Part shown: positions 8,293-19,483 of the stretch, one piece after another | How the letters are laid out: each line of letters begins with the position of its first letter | Position numbering within the stretch: the first letter of the stretch is position 1 | DNA from: Modicisalibacter luteus DSM 23508 | GTDB taxonomy: Bacteria; Pseudomonadota; Gammaproteobacteria; Pseudomonadales; Halomonadaceae | DNA length: 64,000 bases | Reading direction: 5' to 3' | NCBI RefSeq assembly: GCF_000378505.1 | Contig: NZ_KB899989.1 | Coordinates: 236,321-300,320 of the forward strand | Program-made: the position numbers and the translations under genes | The notes under the pieces: generated by a model | What the model was told of the DNA's origin: nothing | Database searches by the model: none | Seen by the model: the letters and a program-made list of their open reading frames with translations, nothing else

Positions 8293-9144
8293 TCACTTTT
8301 GCAGATATTCAGCGTGGTAACGCAGGTGATCCTCGATGAAGGTGGCGATGAAATAGTAGCTGTGATCGTAGCCCGGCTGAAGACGCAGGGTAAGCGGGTG
8401 GTCGTGAGTCTTGCATACCGTTTCCAGGCGCTCGGGCTTGAGCTGTTCTTCAAGGAATTGGTCAGCCTCGCCCTGATCGATGAACAGTGGCTGGCGCGAA
8501 GCGCCCTTGGCCACCAGCTCACAGGCATCATAGGGACGCCAGTCACCACGCTCCTCGCCCAGATAGTTCTTGAACGCCTTGTTGCCCCAGGGCGCGTCCA
8601 TGGGATTGACGATCGGCGCGAACGCCGACACCGAGGCGAAGCGTCCCGGCTGGCGCAGTGCCATCACCAGCGCGCCATGGCCGCCCATTGAATGGCCGCT
8701 GATCGACTCGCGCCCATTGACCGGAAAATGCTGGCGCACCACTGATGGCAACTCGTCGTTGACGTAATCGTACATGCGGTAGTGACGTGCCCACGGCTCA
8801 AGCTTGGCATTGAGATAGAATCCCGCGCCCGAGCCGAAGTCGTAGCTATCATGTTCGCCGGGCAGATCCAGGCCGCGCGGACTGGTATCGGGGCAGACAA
8901 TGGCGATGCCCAGCTCGGCGGCAACGCGCTGAGCGCCAGCCTTCTGCATGAAGTTCTCGTCGGTACAGGTCAGCCCCGATAGCCACCATAACAGGGGCAC
9001 CTTCCCTTCCTCCGCTTGAGGCGGCAGGTAGATCGAAAAGGTCATCTCGCAATCGAGGGCCCTGGCATGGTGCTTGTAGCGCTTGAGCCAGCCGCCAAAA
9101 CACTTGTTGGCAGAAACCAGCTCCAACGTCTCGGTCATGGTCAT
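8293..9144 (-). CDS. fghA: S-formylglutathione hydrolase
   Basis: A 283-residue esterase-D-family alpha/beta hydrolase that releases formate and glutathione from S-formylglutathione, the last step of glutathione-dependent formaldehyde detoxification in the cytoplasm. The nucleophile elbow GHSMGGHGAL (Ser at 152), an Asp in FIDQGEAD (228) and the His in GYDHSYYF (261) form the triad. It lies 56 bases downstream of the frmA-type dehydrogenase gene and is probably cotranscribed with it. The start at 9144 follows AAGGAGG; a second ATG two codons later is also possible. Confidence 0.93.
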   Translation of the reverse strand: MTMTETLELVSANKCFGGWLKRYKHHARALDCEMTFSIYLPPQAEEGKVPLLWWLSGLTCTDENFMQKAGAQRVAAELGIAIVCPDTSPRGLDLPGEHDSYDFGSGAGFYLNAKLEPWARHYRMYDYVNDELPSVVRQHFPVNGRESISGHSMGGHGALVMALRQPGRFASVSAFAPIVNPMDAPWGNKAFKNYLGEERGDWRPYDACELVAKGASRQPLFIDQGEADQFLEEQLKPERLETVCKTHDHPLTLRLQPGYDHSYYFIATFIEDHLRYHAEYLQK

Positions 9145-9200
9145 GCGTCCTCCTTGTCTAACGACGTGCCGGGCGCCGCACACGCGACGCCCTTCCCTGT

Positions 9201-10325
<1,125 letters not shown>

Positions 10326-10373
10326 TCAATGACATGATAATGGCGTCCACGCGGACCCGCGGGACGTCAGGCA

Positions 10374-10397
10374 ATGTCTCCAGTCTAGGCGAGACAT
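10374..10397. promoter_or_regulatory. Inverted repeat, candidate LysR operator for frmA
   Basis: ATGTCTC (10374-10380) and GAGACAT (10391-10397) are perfect 7-base arms around 10 bases, midway in the 139-bp divergent gap. The geometry suits a LysR-type recognition site. Binding is inferred. Confidence 0.55.
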
Positions 10398-10449
10398 GGT
10401 GCCGCGATAAATGGCACTGGCGTCACAAGATTATTGCCAAGGAGCAACA

Positions 10450-11322
10450 ATGCAGCGCTGGGATCGTATTGAAGCGTTCAGTGAGGTGGTCCGGCTCGGC
10501 AGTTTTTCGGCCGCGGCCCGACATCTCAAAGTGTCGGCCTCACATATCAGCCGCCTGGTCGCCCAGCTGGAAAACCAGCTCGGCACGCAGTTGCTCTATC
10601 GCACCACCCGGCAGCTGCACCTGACCGATGCTGGAACAATTTATTATGATTACTGCCGTCATCTGTTCGAGGGGTTTCGCGAGGCGGAGTCCGCCATCAA
10701 CGATCTGCAATCGCGTCCCCAGGGCGTTCTCAAGCTGACCTCGGCGACCACCTTCGGAGAGCGCTACATTGCCCCGCTGGTCAACGATTTCCAGCACCTG
10801 CACCCCCAGTTGGAAGTACGCATGCATTTCACCAACCGACAGGTGGACCTGATCGACGAGGGCTTCGACGTAGCGATTCGCATGGGCGTACTCAAGGATT
10901 CCAGCCTGATTGCCCGACGGCTGTGCGAGCGCCGCGAGTATGTGGTCGGCTCACCGGATTACTTCGCTCAGGCGCCACACCCACACAGCCTGGCAGAGCT
11001 GTCCGGCCATCAGTGTCTGGTGGGTTCGCGGGATTACTGGCTATTCGAGGTCAATGGACAGCGTCGCGAGGTGCGGATCAACGGGCGCTGGCAGGCCAAC
11101 TCGGGGCCGGCTCTGCTGGACGCCGCCCTGAAGGGCCTCGGCCTGGCGCAACTCCCCGACTATTATGTCGAGGAATATCTCGCCAGCGGCCGTCTCGTGT
11201 CGGTCCTCGATAATGTTCAGTTCATCGGAACGGCGGTCTGGGCGGTCTACCCGCGTCATCGCCACCTGTCGCCCAAGATCCGCCAGTTCATCGATTATTT
11301 GTGCGCGCATTTTACCCGATAG
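10450..11322 (+). CDS. LysR-type regulator divergent from frmA
   Basis: A 290-residue LysR-family regulator of the CrgA-like branch. The HTH covers about residues 4-62 (IEAFSEVVRLGSFSAAARHL, then SASHISRLVAQLENQLG) and is followed by an effector domain with VDLIDEGFDVAIRMG. AAGGAG lies 5 bases before the ATG at 10450. Divergence from frmA and the inverted repeat between them suggest that it senses formaldehyde or a glutathione adduct and controls the frmA-fghA pair; this is inference from position. Its stop lies 5 bases from the convergent Crp/Fnr stop. Confidence 0.88.
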   Translation: MQRWDRIEAFSEVVRLGSFSAAARHLKVSASHISRLVAQLENQLGTQLLYRTTRQLHLTDAGTIYYDYCRHLFEGFREAESAINDLQSRPQGVLKLTSATTFGERYIAPLVNDFQHLHPQLEVRMHFTNRQVDLIDEGFDVAIRMGVLKDSSLIARRLCERREYVVGSPDYFAQAPHPHSLAELSGHQCLVGSRDYWLFEVNGQRREVRINGRWQANSGPALLDAALKGLGLAQLPDYYVEEYLASGRLVSVLDNVQFIGTAVWAVYPRHRHLSPKIRQFIDYLCAHFTR

Positions 11323-11327
11323 GGAAA

Positions 11328-12221
11328 TTAATCCGCTTGGGCCGAAGGGGATTTTACCGGCACCATCTCCTCATTCTTGATAGGCGTCCCGGCTAGCATG
11401 TGTGACTGCCATTCCCGGTCGAAGAACAAGGCGGGCACCGCATCGTTCAGGTAGGTTCCATCGAATTCCGACAGCTGGGCCAGCGCCTCCGGGTCAAGAA
11501 GCGCGACACGATGCCTATCACGCAGTACCAGCCCTTCTTCTCGAAAGGCCGTGAACGTGCGACTCACGTGTACGGCACTCAGCCCCAACACATCCCCTAG
11601 TTGCTCTTGTGACAAGGGAAGGCGGAAGCGGCCGTTGTTTACGGCGCCGATACGCTCCAGGCGTAAATACATTTCATACAGGAAATGCGCCAATCGCTGC
11701 TGAGCCGTCCGTCTGGCCAGGTTGATCAGCCTTTCGGTCAGCATCGCCTGCTGACGGCAGACAATCGCGAAAAGCCCCGCCGTCAATGCGGTGGAACTGC
11801 GAAAGATTCTTAGTAAATGTTCATGGGAGAAAGGGCTAACGACGCCATCTTCTATCATGGCCACGCCAGCCAGACGATTCGAGAATGCAAAATCACGCAT
11901 GCCGATGATATCGCCGGGCAGATAGACCTTGAGTATCTGCCGGCTGCCATCACCCAGATTGCGGAATGAGTAGGCCCACCCCTGGCTGATGGTGCAGAAT
12001 TGATCCACCTTGCTGTTTTCCTGCCAGATGATATCTCCGGCACTTGCCTTGATAGGATTCTGCTCCAGTTCGAGCAGGAGAACCTTCTCTTCCTCAGACA
12101 AAGAACAATGCTGCAAAAACTGTTGGACGATAGCACTGTCTTGAAGGTTCACGTTCAGATGATCTCCGGTCAGTTGATGCCTCGCATACGCGTACGCGCG
12201 TGCGAGGCAGCTCGGACACAT
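11328..12221 (-). CDS. Crp/Fnr-family transcriptional regulator
   Basis: A protein of up to 297 residues with an N-terminal cyclic-nucleotide-binding-like fold (GDIIWQENSKVDQFCTISQG, then LPGDIIGMRDFAFSNRLAGV), a dimerisation helix and a C-terminal winged helix (LSQEQLGDVLGLSAVHVSRT). It lacks the cysteine arrangement of the FNR iron-sulphur cluster, so it is nearer the FixK/Dnr type; the signal is unknown. The tail of about 45 residues after the HTH is long. The start is doubtful. ATG 12221 has no Shine-Dalgarno sequence and its first codons run through a 30-bp palindrome, whereas an in-frame GTG at 12152 has GGAG upstream and would leave the palindrome in the leader. Confidence 0.85.
   Translation of the reverse strand: MCPSCLARAYAYARHQLTGDHLNVNLQDSAIVQQFLQHCSLSEEEKVLLLELEQNPIKASAGDIIWQENSKVDQFCTISQGWAYSFRNLGDGSRQILKVYLPGDIIGMRDFAFSNRLAGVAMIEDGVVSPFSHEHLLRIFRSSTALTAGLFAIVCRQQAMLTERLINLARRTAQQRLAHFLYEMYLRLERIGAVNNGRFRLPLSQEQLGDVLGLSAVHVSRTFTAFREEGLVLRDRHRVALLDPEALAQLSEFDGTYLNDAVPALFFDREWQSHMLAGTPIKNEEMVPVKSPSAQAD
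12179..12208. promoter_or_regulatory. 30-bp near-perfect palindrome at the 5-prime end of the Crp/Fnr gene
   Basis: The outer arms GCCTCGCA (12179-12186) and TGCGAGGC (12201-12208) are perfect and the centre CGCGTACGCG is palindromic. Only two symmetric positions break the symmetry, giving 26 of 30 bases in matched pairs. It could be an operator or an RNA hairpin in the leader if translation starts at the GTG at 12152. Confidence 0.6.
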
Positions 12222-12432
12222 TCTGTATCATCTATATATTTGGTTTAATAACCTAAGTTAGCCAGATACGCAGGAGCTACAAATTCAGCGCCAGCAATGA
12301 CTTAAATCAAAGCCTCATGACTGGCCTGACATGCCGAAAACCTTATCTCTTTTTTGGCCGACCGCTCATGCCACACCAGCACAGATGGACTATTCAGCCC
12401 CGGCCCAACCATCTGGATACGTTAAATTCTGG

Positions 12433-13812
12433 TTAGCATTCGATGGCATTTACCGCAAGCCCGCCCCTCGAGGTCTCCTTGTATTTGTCTTGCATGTCAC
12501 GCCCGGTATCACGCATGGTTCGAATCACCTTGTCTAGCGAGATGAAGTGATCACCATCGCCCCGCAGGGCCATTTGTGCGGCATTGATTGCTTTCACCGC
12601 TGCGATGGCATTACGTTCGATACAGGGCACCTGGACCAGGCCACCCACCGGATCACAGGTCAAACCCAGGTTATGTTCCAGACCGATTTCAGCGGCATTC
12701 TCCACCTGGGCCGGCGACGCCCCCATAACCTCGGCCAATCCGGCGGCAGCCATGGCACAAGCGGAACCAACCTCGCCCTGGCAGCCGACTTCCGCACCAG
12801 AGATCGATGCATTCTTCTTGCATAGGATGCCCACCGCTCCTGCGGTCAGCAGAAAATCCACGACATCCCGCTCGCTGGCGTCCGGCTGAAACTTCATGTA
12901 GTAATGCAGCACCGCAGGCACGATCCCCGCTGCGCCATTGGTGGGTGCAGTGACCATGCGCCCACCAGCGGCGTTTTCCTCGTTGACTGCCAAGGCAAAG
13001 ACGTTGACCCAATCCATCGCCGAGAAGGTTGAAGCGATCAGACTGGTATCATCCTCGGTCGCCAGCAGGCGCTGATGCAGCTTGCGGGCACGACGCCTGA
13101 CGTTAAGCCCCCCTGGCAGCACACCTTCATGCGAGACGCCGTTGTCCACGCACTCGCGCATGGCACCCCAGATGCGCCAGAGACCGGCGCGGATATCGGC
13201 TTCGTCACGCCATGCCTTTTCGTTGGCCATCATCAACTCACTGATGCGCATGCTATGCATGCGACACAAGGCCAGGAGCTCCGCCGCTGTGTTGAAATCG
13301 TAGGGCAGCGCTGTGATATCGGTATCGAGATCGCCAGCCTGAGCCTGCTGCTCATCGATGACAAAGCCACCACCCACCGAATAGAACGTGTTGCGATAGA
13401 GTTCGCTCCCATGCCCATGAGCGATCAGGGTCATGGCATTGGGGTGATGCGGCAGGCACTCCTCGTGCCATTGCATGTCACGTCCCCAGACGAAGGGAAT
13501 CGCCCAGCGGCTGTCGAGCAGCAGTGTCTGCGACTCGAACAATTCTTCGAGGCAGGGACCGACGATCGCCGGATCGATCCGCTCGGGGCGCTCCCCCATC
13601 AGCCCCATGATGATGGCACGATCAGTGCCGTGTCCCGCCCCAGTCGCCGACAGTGAGCCGTACAGGCGCACCTCGATACGGGCAACACGCTCCAGCAGAT
13701 CGCGCTCACGCAGAGCCCCGACGAATTCACTGGCTGCATGCATGGGGCCAACCGTATGCGAACTGGAGGGCCCGATGCCTATCTTGAACAGGTCGAATAC
13801 ACTGATGGCCAT
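12433..13812 (-). CDS. sdaA: L-serine ammonia-lyase (serine deaminase), iron-sulphur dependent
   Basis: A 459-residue single-chain L-serine dehydratase converting L-serine to pyruvate and ammonia. The N-terminal domain has the family motif [11 protein letters not shown] from about residue 14. The C-terminal catalytic domain carries the cluster cysteines in [38 protein letters not shown] and nearby. Length matches E. coli SdaA/SdaB. ATG 13812 is preceded by GAGGAAAATAAC, whereas an in-frame extension upstream has no homologous sequence. It diverges from a DsdC-like LysR gene, the probable regulator. Confidence 0.95.
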   Translation of the reverse strand: MAISVFDLFKIGIGPSSSHTVGPMHAASEFVGALRERDLLERVARIEVRLYGSLSATGAGHGTDRAIIMGLMGERPERIDPAIVGPCLEELFESQTLLLDSRWAIPFVWGRDMQWHEECLPHHPNAMTLIAHGHGSELYRNTFYSVGGGFVIDEQQAQAGDLDTDITALPYDFNTAAELLALCRMHSMRISELMMANEKAWRDEADIRAGLWRIWGAMRECVDNGVSHEGVLPGGLNVRRRARKLHQRLLATEDDTSLIASTFSAMDWVNVFALAVNEENAAGGRMVTAPTNGAAGIVPAVLHYYMKFQPDASERDVVDFLLTAGAVGILCKKNASISGAEVGCQGEVGSACAMAAAGLAEVMGASPAQVENAAEIGLEHNLGLTCDPVGGLVQVPCIERNAIAAVKAINAAQMALRGDGDHFISLDKVIRTMRDTGRDMQDKYKETSRGGLAVNAIEC

Positions 13813-13930
13813 GTTATTTTCCTCGACGTGCCAGCGGCACGAATGCGCTAACGAATCAGAATGACTAAAGCATTTCGCTTTACGACGCGATTGACTGCTA
13901 GGATGGCGGCCAGCCATATTGGCTACAACC

Positions 13931-13942
13931 CAAAATATTTTG
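13931..13942. promoter_or_regulatory. Perfect 12-bp palindrome between sdaA and its divergent LysR gene
   Basis: CAAAATATTTTG lies in the 154-bp intergenic region, 25 bases before the LysR start. It is AT-rich in a GC-rich genome and well placed for an operator of the LysR protein; binding is inferred. Confidence 0.45.
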
Positions 13943-13966
13943 CCTTGGATTTAGAATAGCTAAACC

Positions 13967-14899
13967 ATGAGCCGCCACCTCAACGCACAGACCCATGCCT
14001 GGCTGAAGGTATTCGCCGTCAGTGCCCGCCACTTATCGTTCACTCGCGCCGCGGAAGAACTGCACGTCACTACCGGCGCCGTGAGTCAGCAGGTCAAGCA
14101 GCTCGAAGAGCGCCTGGGCTTTCGCCTGTTCCGCCGCTTGCCTCGTCAACTGGAATTGACCGACGAAGGACGCCGGCTCGCCAGCGTGGTCGATGAGGCT
14201 TACCAATCAGTCGGTCTCGAGGTCAGACGTTTGAAGTCGGGGGTCATGAGCGGGATATTGCGGCTGCGCTCGGTACCATCATTCCTGACCAAGTGGCTCA
14301 TGCCGCGTTTACCGAGGCTGCAGGCACGCTTTCCCGATATCGAATTGCATATCGCCGCCGAGGACAGCAACCTTTCTCTCCGCGATGGCGATTTCGACCT
14401 GGCCATTGACTTGAACGACGGCCACTATCCAGGCTTGCAGATCACATCGTTGATGGATGAGGTCATCTTTCCGGTATGCGCGCCAGCTTTACTACGAGGC
14501 CGACCGCCCCTGCATCGGCCTGAGGACCTGGCCTACTATCCCCTGCTGCATGACGTGACGGCCTGGCGCGGCAGCCAAGACTACGCCGAATGGGAGCATT
14601 TCCTGCACGCTATCGAGGCTCCTAACGTCAACGTGCGGCGGGGCTATACCTTCAACCGCAACCAACTGACCATGGAAGCCGCCATTGACGGCATGGGGGT
14701 CGCCATTGCACGGCGCACCCTGATTACCGACGAGCTAAGAACGGGAAGACTGATCGCCCCCTTCCCTCAGCGCGTTCCCACGGGAATGCGATACGGCATC
14801 GTCTACCGGCAGGGCGCTCTGGATGACCGACGTGTACAGGCTGTACACGACTGGATCCTTGAGGAAGCAATACGCAGCGGCCCATCCAGCCCGCCCTAG
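13967..14899 (+). CDS. LysR-type regulator, DsdC/GcvA-like
   Basis: A 310-residue LysR-family regulator. The HTH is within about residues 10-68 (LKVFAVSARHLSFTRAAEEL, then TTGAVSQQVKQLEERLG). The effector domain has MDEVIFPVCAPALL and LLHDVTAWRG, which resemble the D-serine-responsive activator DsdC. Divergence from sdaA makes serine or a related amino acid the likely effector, by inference. The ATG at 13967 is the first; no strong ribosome binding site is visible. The gene ends just before the rpoD terminator, which may serve both genes. Confidence 0.85.
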   Translation: MSRHLNAQTHAWLKVFAVSARHLSFTRAAEELHVTTGAVSQQVKQLEERLGFRLFRRLPRQLELTDEGRRLASVVDEAYQSVGLEVRRLKSGVMSGILRLRSVPSFLTKWLMPRLPRLQARFPDIELHIAAEDSNLSLRDGDFDLAIDLNDGHYPGLQITSLMDEVIFPVCAPALLRGRPPLHRPEDLAYYPLLHDVTAWRGSQDYAEWEHFLHAIEAPNVNVRRGYTFNRNQLTMEAAIDGMGVAIARRTLITDELRTGRLIAPFPQRVPTGMRYGIVYRQGALDDRRVQAVHDWILEEAIRSGPSSPP

Positions 14900-14903
14900 G
14901 TAG

Positions 14904-14937
14904 CAAAAAAACGCCCGCAAGCCAAGGCTTGCGGGCG
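14904..14937 (-). terminator. Rho-independent terminator of the rpsU-dnaG-rpoD operon
   Basis: A perfect 12-bp stem (14912-14923 with 14926-14937) with a 2-base AA spacer is followed on the minus strand by seven T residues. It sits 24 bases past the rpoD stop. Confidence 0.9.
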
Positions 14938-14960
14938 TGCCATTCCACGAAGGGAAGAGA

Positions 14961-16829
<1,869 letters not shown>

Positions 16830-16900
16830 AGAAACCCTATCTCGACGAAGAAGAATGAAATACCTGAACGCAAGGCGATGAAAAAATTCGTAAGCCTGCA

Positions 16901-16906
16901 ATTATA
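16901..16906 (-). promoter_or_regulatory. rpoD: Candidate -10 box (TATAAT) of an internal rpoD promoter
   Basis: A perfect TATAAT lies on the minus strand 72 bases before the rpoD start, in the 208-bp dnaG-rpoD gap. No good -35 is seen at 16-18 bases, so it may need an activator. Internal rpoD promoters are known in this operon in E. coli. Confidence 0.5.
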
Positions 16907-17037
16907 GCGGCTTAGGCATATAGTCCGCCAGCACTCTATTTGCGCTGCCATTCAGGTATGTTAGTTTGTTCGGTTACGCTCGTTTGCCGACATCCCTTAG
17001 ATGGAGATGGTAGGCGACAATTCAACCCCTACGCCAC

Positions 17038-18870
17038 TTAGCGCGTACCGGGGGCCTTGAGCGTCACCAACAGCTCCATAAGACGCTGCTTCTCTTCCCT
17101 GGAGAGTTTCTCGCCGGCTTTTTCCCTGGCCAGCAAGGCATCGAATTCGCTTTGCGGGGTGTGCTGTGCCAAACGCTGGCGAAAGTGGCCTACCAGCCCA
17201 TCGAGCTCAGTGGCACGCGCCGCGCGTGGAATCAGCAATTCACGCCGGGCCAGCTCGTTCAGACGCTGCCCTTCCTCGGTCCCCTGAAAATGCGCCAGCA
17301 GTACCTGCATGTTTCGGTAACGACCTGCACGCAGCAAGCGGATGACTTCGCGACACAGTCGTCCGTCACTCTCATTATCGGCACACCAATCGAGTTCTTC
17401 AGGCAGACGTTCCACCAGGCCCGGCTCATGCACCAGCAATTGTAGCGTACGTGCCATCAGGCTGAGGGCGTTACCCTGACGCCGAGGCTGCACCGGCACC
17501 GGCTCGTCGATATAACCTGGCTCAATCGACGGCATGTCGACCGACATCGCAAATTCTGCCGGCTCCGGTGTCTTGAGCATCGCCTTGAAGCGTCCCTGTT
17601 CGACACCAGTGCGCGCCGATAATTCACTCAGCAACAACGACTTGAGCACACCTTCCGGCAGACGATCCAGCGCCTTGAGAACCGCCGTAGCGAAACGTTC
17701 ACGCTCCTCGACACGCTGCAGATCACGCCCCTCCGCCGCCTGCTCGAACAGGAACTCCGACAGCGGACTGGCACAGACGATGCGATCGCCGAATGCCTCC
17801 GGCCCCTCGCGCCGGACCAGACTATCCGGATCCTCACCTTCGGGCAGGAACAGAAAACGTGCCTGACGTCCATCAATCATCAATGGCAGCACGGTTTCCA
17901 GTGCACGCCTCGCCGCCTGACGACCGGCATTGTCCCCATCGAAGCAGAACACCACCTCCCCCACCAGGCGAAACAACCTGTTGAGATGGTCCTCACTTGT
18001 CGAGGTACCGAGCGTGGCCACGGCATTACGAATGCCGAACTGCGCCAACGCCACTACGTCCATGTATCCTTCGACGATGAGCAGCCTTTCCAGTTGCCGG
18101 TTGGCCTGACGCGCCTCGTACAGACCGTACAGCTCGCGCCCCTTATGGAAGACCGGCGTCTCGGGTGAGTTGAGATACTTGGGTTTGGCATCACCCAGTA
18201 CACGACCACCGAAAGCAATGGTTCGCCCTTTCCAATCGCGAATCGGAAAGATCACCCGATTGCGAAACCGGTCATAGCTGCGACCGCTGTCTTCGCGCTG
18301 CACGAGAAGACCATACTCGGCCTGGACAGCATCAGAAATGCCATGACCGGCAAGATGGCGTTTGAGCGCCTCCCAGTCATCGGGGGCATAGCCGATGCCG
18401 AAGTCCCTCACGATCTCCTGCGACAAGCCACGCCGCGACAGGTAATCGCGCGCCTTACTCCCCTCGCTCATCAACAGACGTTCACGAAAGAACGACGCCG
18501 CCAGTTCAAGTAGATTTACGCCCTGCTGATGCCTCTTCTCGCGTGCCTGAGCCCGCGGATCATCGGCACCTTCACGCGGCACCTCCAGACCTTGGCGCAA
18601 CGCCAACTGCTCGACCGCTTCAGGAAAGCGCAGGTTGTCGTACTCCATCAAGAACCGCAGGGCGTTGCCGTGGGCGCCACAGCCAAAGCAGTGGTAAAAC
18701 TGCTTGTCCTGACTGACAGTGAACGAGGGTGATTTTTCCTGGTGAAACGGACACAGTCCGGAGTAATTTTTTCCGGCCTTCTTTAACTGAACACGTTCGC
18801 CTACCACCTCGACCACGTCGACGCGGGCAAGCAAGTCATCAATGAAGCGCTGAGGAATCTGACCAGCCAT
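17038..18870 (-). CDS. dnaG: DNA primase
   Basis: A 610-residue primase that makes RNA primers for replication with DnaB helicase. The N-terminal CHC2 zinc finger has C40, H43, C61 and C64 (SGLCPFHQEKSPSF and YHCFGCG). The TOPRIM domain includes LLIVEGYMDVVALAQFG and FCFDGDNAGRQAA. A C-terminal helicase-binding domain follows and ends in the last 130 residues. Its partner dnaB lies 33 kb away in the same window. ATG 18870 opens the conserved MAGQIPQRFIDDLL start. It is the middle gene of rpsU-dnaG-rpoD. Confidence 0.97.
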   Translation of the reverse strand: MAGQIPQRFIDDLLARVDVVEVVGERVQLKKAGKNYSGLCPFHQEKSPSFTVSQDKQFYHCFGCGAHGNALRFLMEYDNLRFPEAVEQLALRQGLEVPREGADDPRAQAREKRHQQGVNLLELAASFFRERLLMSEGSKARDYLSRRGLSQEIVRDFGIGYAPDDWEALKRHLAGHGISDAVQAEYGLLVQREDSGRSYDRFRNRVIFPIRDWKGRTIAFGGRVLGDAKPKYLNSPETPVFHKGRELYGLYEARQANRQLERLLIVEGYMDVVALAQFGIRNAVATLGTSTSEDHLNRLFRLVGEVVFCFDGDNAGRQAARRALETVLPLMIDGRQARFLFLPEGEDPDSLVRREGPEAFGDRIVCASPLSEFLFEQAAEGRDLQRVEERERFATAVLKALDRLPEGVLKSLLLSELSARTGVEQGRFKAMLKTPEPAEFAMSVDMPSIEPGYIDEPVPVQPRRQGNALSLMARTLQLLVHEPGLVERLPEELDWCADNESDGRLCREVIRLLRAGRYRNMQVLLAHFQGTEEGQRLNELARRELLIPRAARATELDGLVGHFRQRLAQHTPQSEFDALLAREKAGEKLSREEKQRLMELLVTLKAPGTR

Positions 18871-18927
18871 GCGGGGCTCTGACGCGTCGTGAGCGAGAAA
18901 AAACGGCACCGGTACAGCAGCGGGCCA

Positions 18928-18960
18928 AAAACAAGCGGCCACCGTAAGGCGGCCGCTTGG
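18928..18960 (-). terminator. Attenuator/terminator between rpsU and dnaG
   Basis: On the minus strand CAAGCGGCC (from 18960-18952) and GGCCGCTTG (18941-18933) form a 9-bp stem followed by a run of five T. It matches the place of the known partial terminator T1 in E. coli that lowers dnaG expression relative to rpsU. Confidence 0.8.
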
Positions 18961-18997
18961 CGTCCCTCTGAGGTAGGAATCCTACCTCAAGTACGGA

Positions 18998-19213
18998 TCA
19001 ATATAGCCGTTCGAAACGCTTTTGCTCACGCTGCAGCTTCTTGGCGTGACGCTTGACGGCCGCCGCAGCCTTGCGCTTGCGCACGGCAGTCGGCTTCTCG
19101 TAGTTCTCGCGACGGCGAACCTCGGAGAGGACGCCAGCTTTCTCGCAGGAACGCTTGAAGCGACGCAGAGCGACGTCGAACGGCTCGTTATCACGTACTT
19201 TGACAGAAGGCAT
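18998..19213 (-). CDS. rpsU: 30S ribosomal protein S21
   Basis: A 71-residue, very basic protein of standard S21 length. It opens with [20 protein letters not shown] and ends in the Lys/Arg-rich tail ([18 protein letters not shown]). It is a late-assembling small-subunit protein involved in initiation. It heads the macromolecular synthesis operon, has a strong promoter 163-191 bases upstream and a terminator directly after it, so it should be made in excess over DnaG and RpoD. Confidence 0.98.
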   Translation of the reverse strand: MPSVKVRDNEPFDVALRRFKRSCEKAGVLSEVRRRENYEKPTAVRKRKAAAAVKRHAKKLQREQKRFERLY

Positions 19214-19256
19214 TAAGCACTCACCTACCTTGGAATCATGAGTTCGGTTTGTACGT

Positions 19257-19286
19257 ACACCTTGGCCCGTGGATCACACCTTGGCC
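19257..19286. repeat. Direct repeats in the rpsU 5-prime leader
   Basis: ACACCTTGGCC occurs twice with a 19-base period (19257-19267 and 19276-19286). The core ACCTTGG recurs at 19227-19233 next to the rpsU ribosome binding site. In the mRNA this reads as repeated CCAAGGT. Function unknown; translational feedback is one possibility. Confidence 0.5.
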
Positions 19287-19375
19287 TGCCCACACAGTGG
19301 ACAACGGACAAAGTGAACATTCGAAGACGATCTGACGGGAATCCGGGTGCACGACCCAGTCTTGCAGAGTCAAGT

Positions 19376-19404
19376 ATTCTAGTCGCCGTTACAGCCCTTT
19401 GCAA
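19376..19404 (-). promoter_or_regulatory. Sigma-70 promoter of rpsU-dnaG-rpoD
   Basis: On the minus strand TTGCAA (19399-19404) is followed after exactly 17 bases by TAGAAT (19376-19381). The transcript would start near 19369 and carry a leader of about 155 bases before rpsU. Confidence 0.75.
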
Positions 19405-19483
19405 ATTCCTTGTTCAACCTCTGCCGTCCTGCCGGTAATCGGCGTAAAATAGCGGCCTTTGCCAAGATCTACGAGCCAACACC

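Noticed and set aside
12207-12221. CxxC at the very N-terminus of the Crp/Fnr protein as an iron-sulphur site
   Set aside because: The spacing and the other cysteines do not match FNR, and these codons may be upstream of the true start.
12297-12310. FNR-like box ATGAC-TTAA-ATCAA upstream of the Crp/Fnr gene
   Set aside because: Only the right half matches the TTGAT-N4-ATCAA consensus well, and it is far from the likely promoter.
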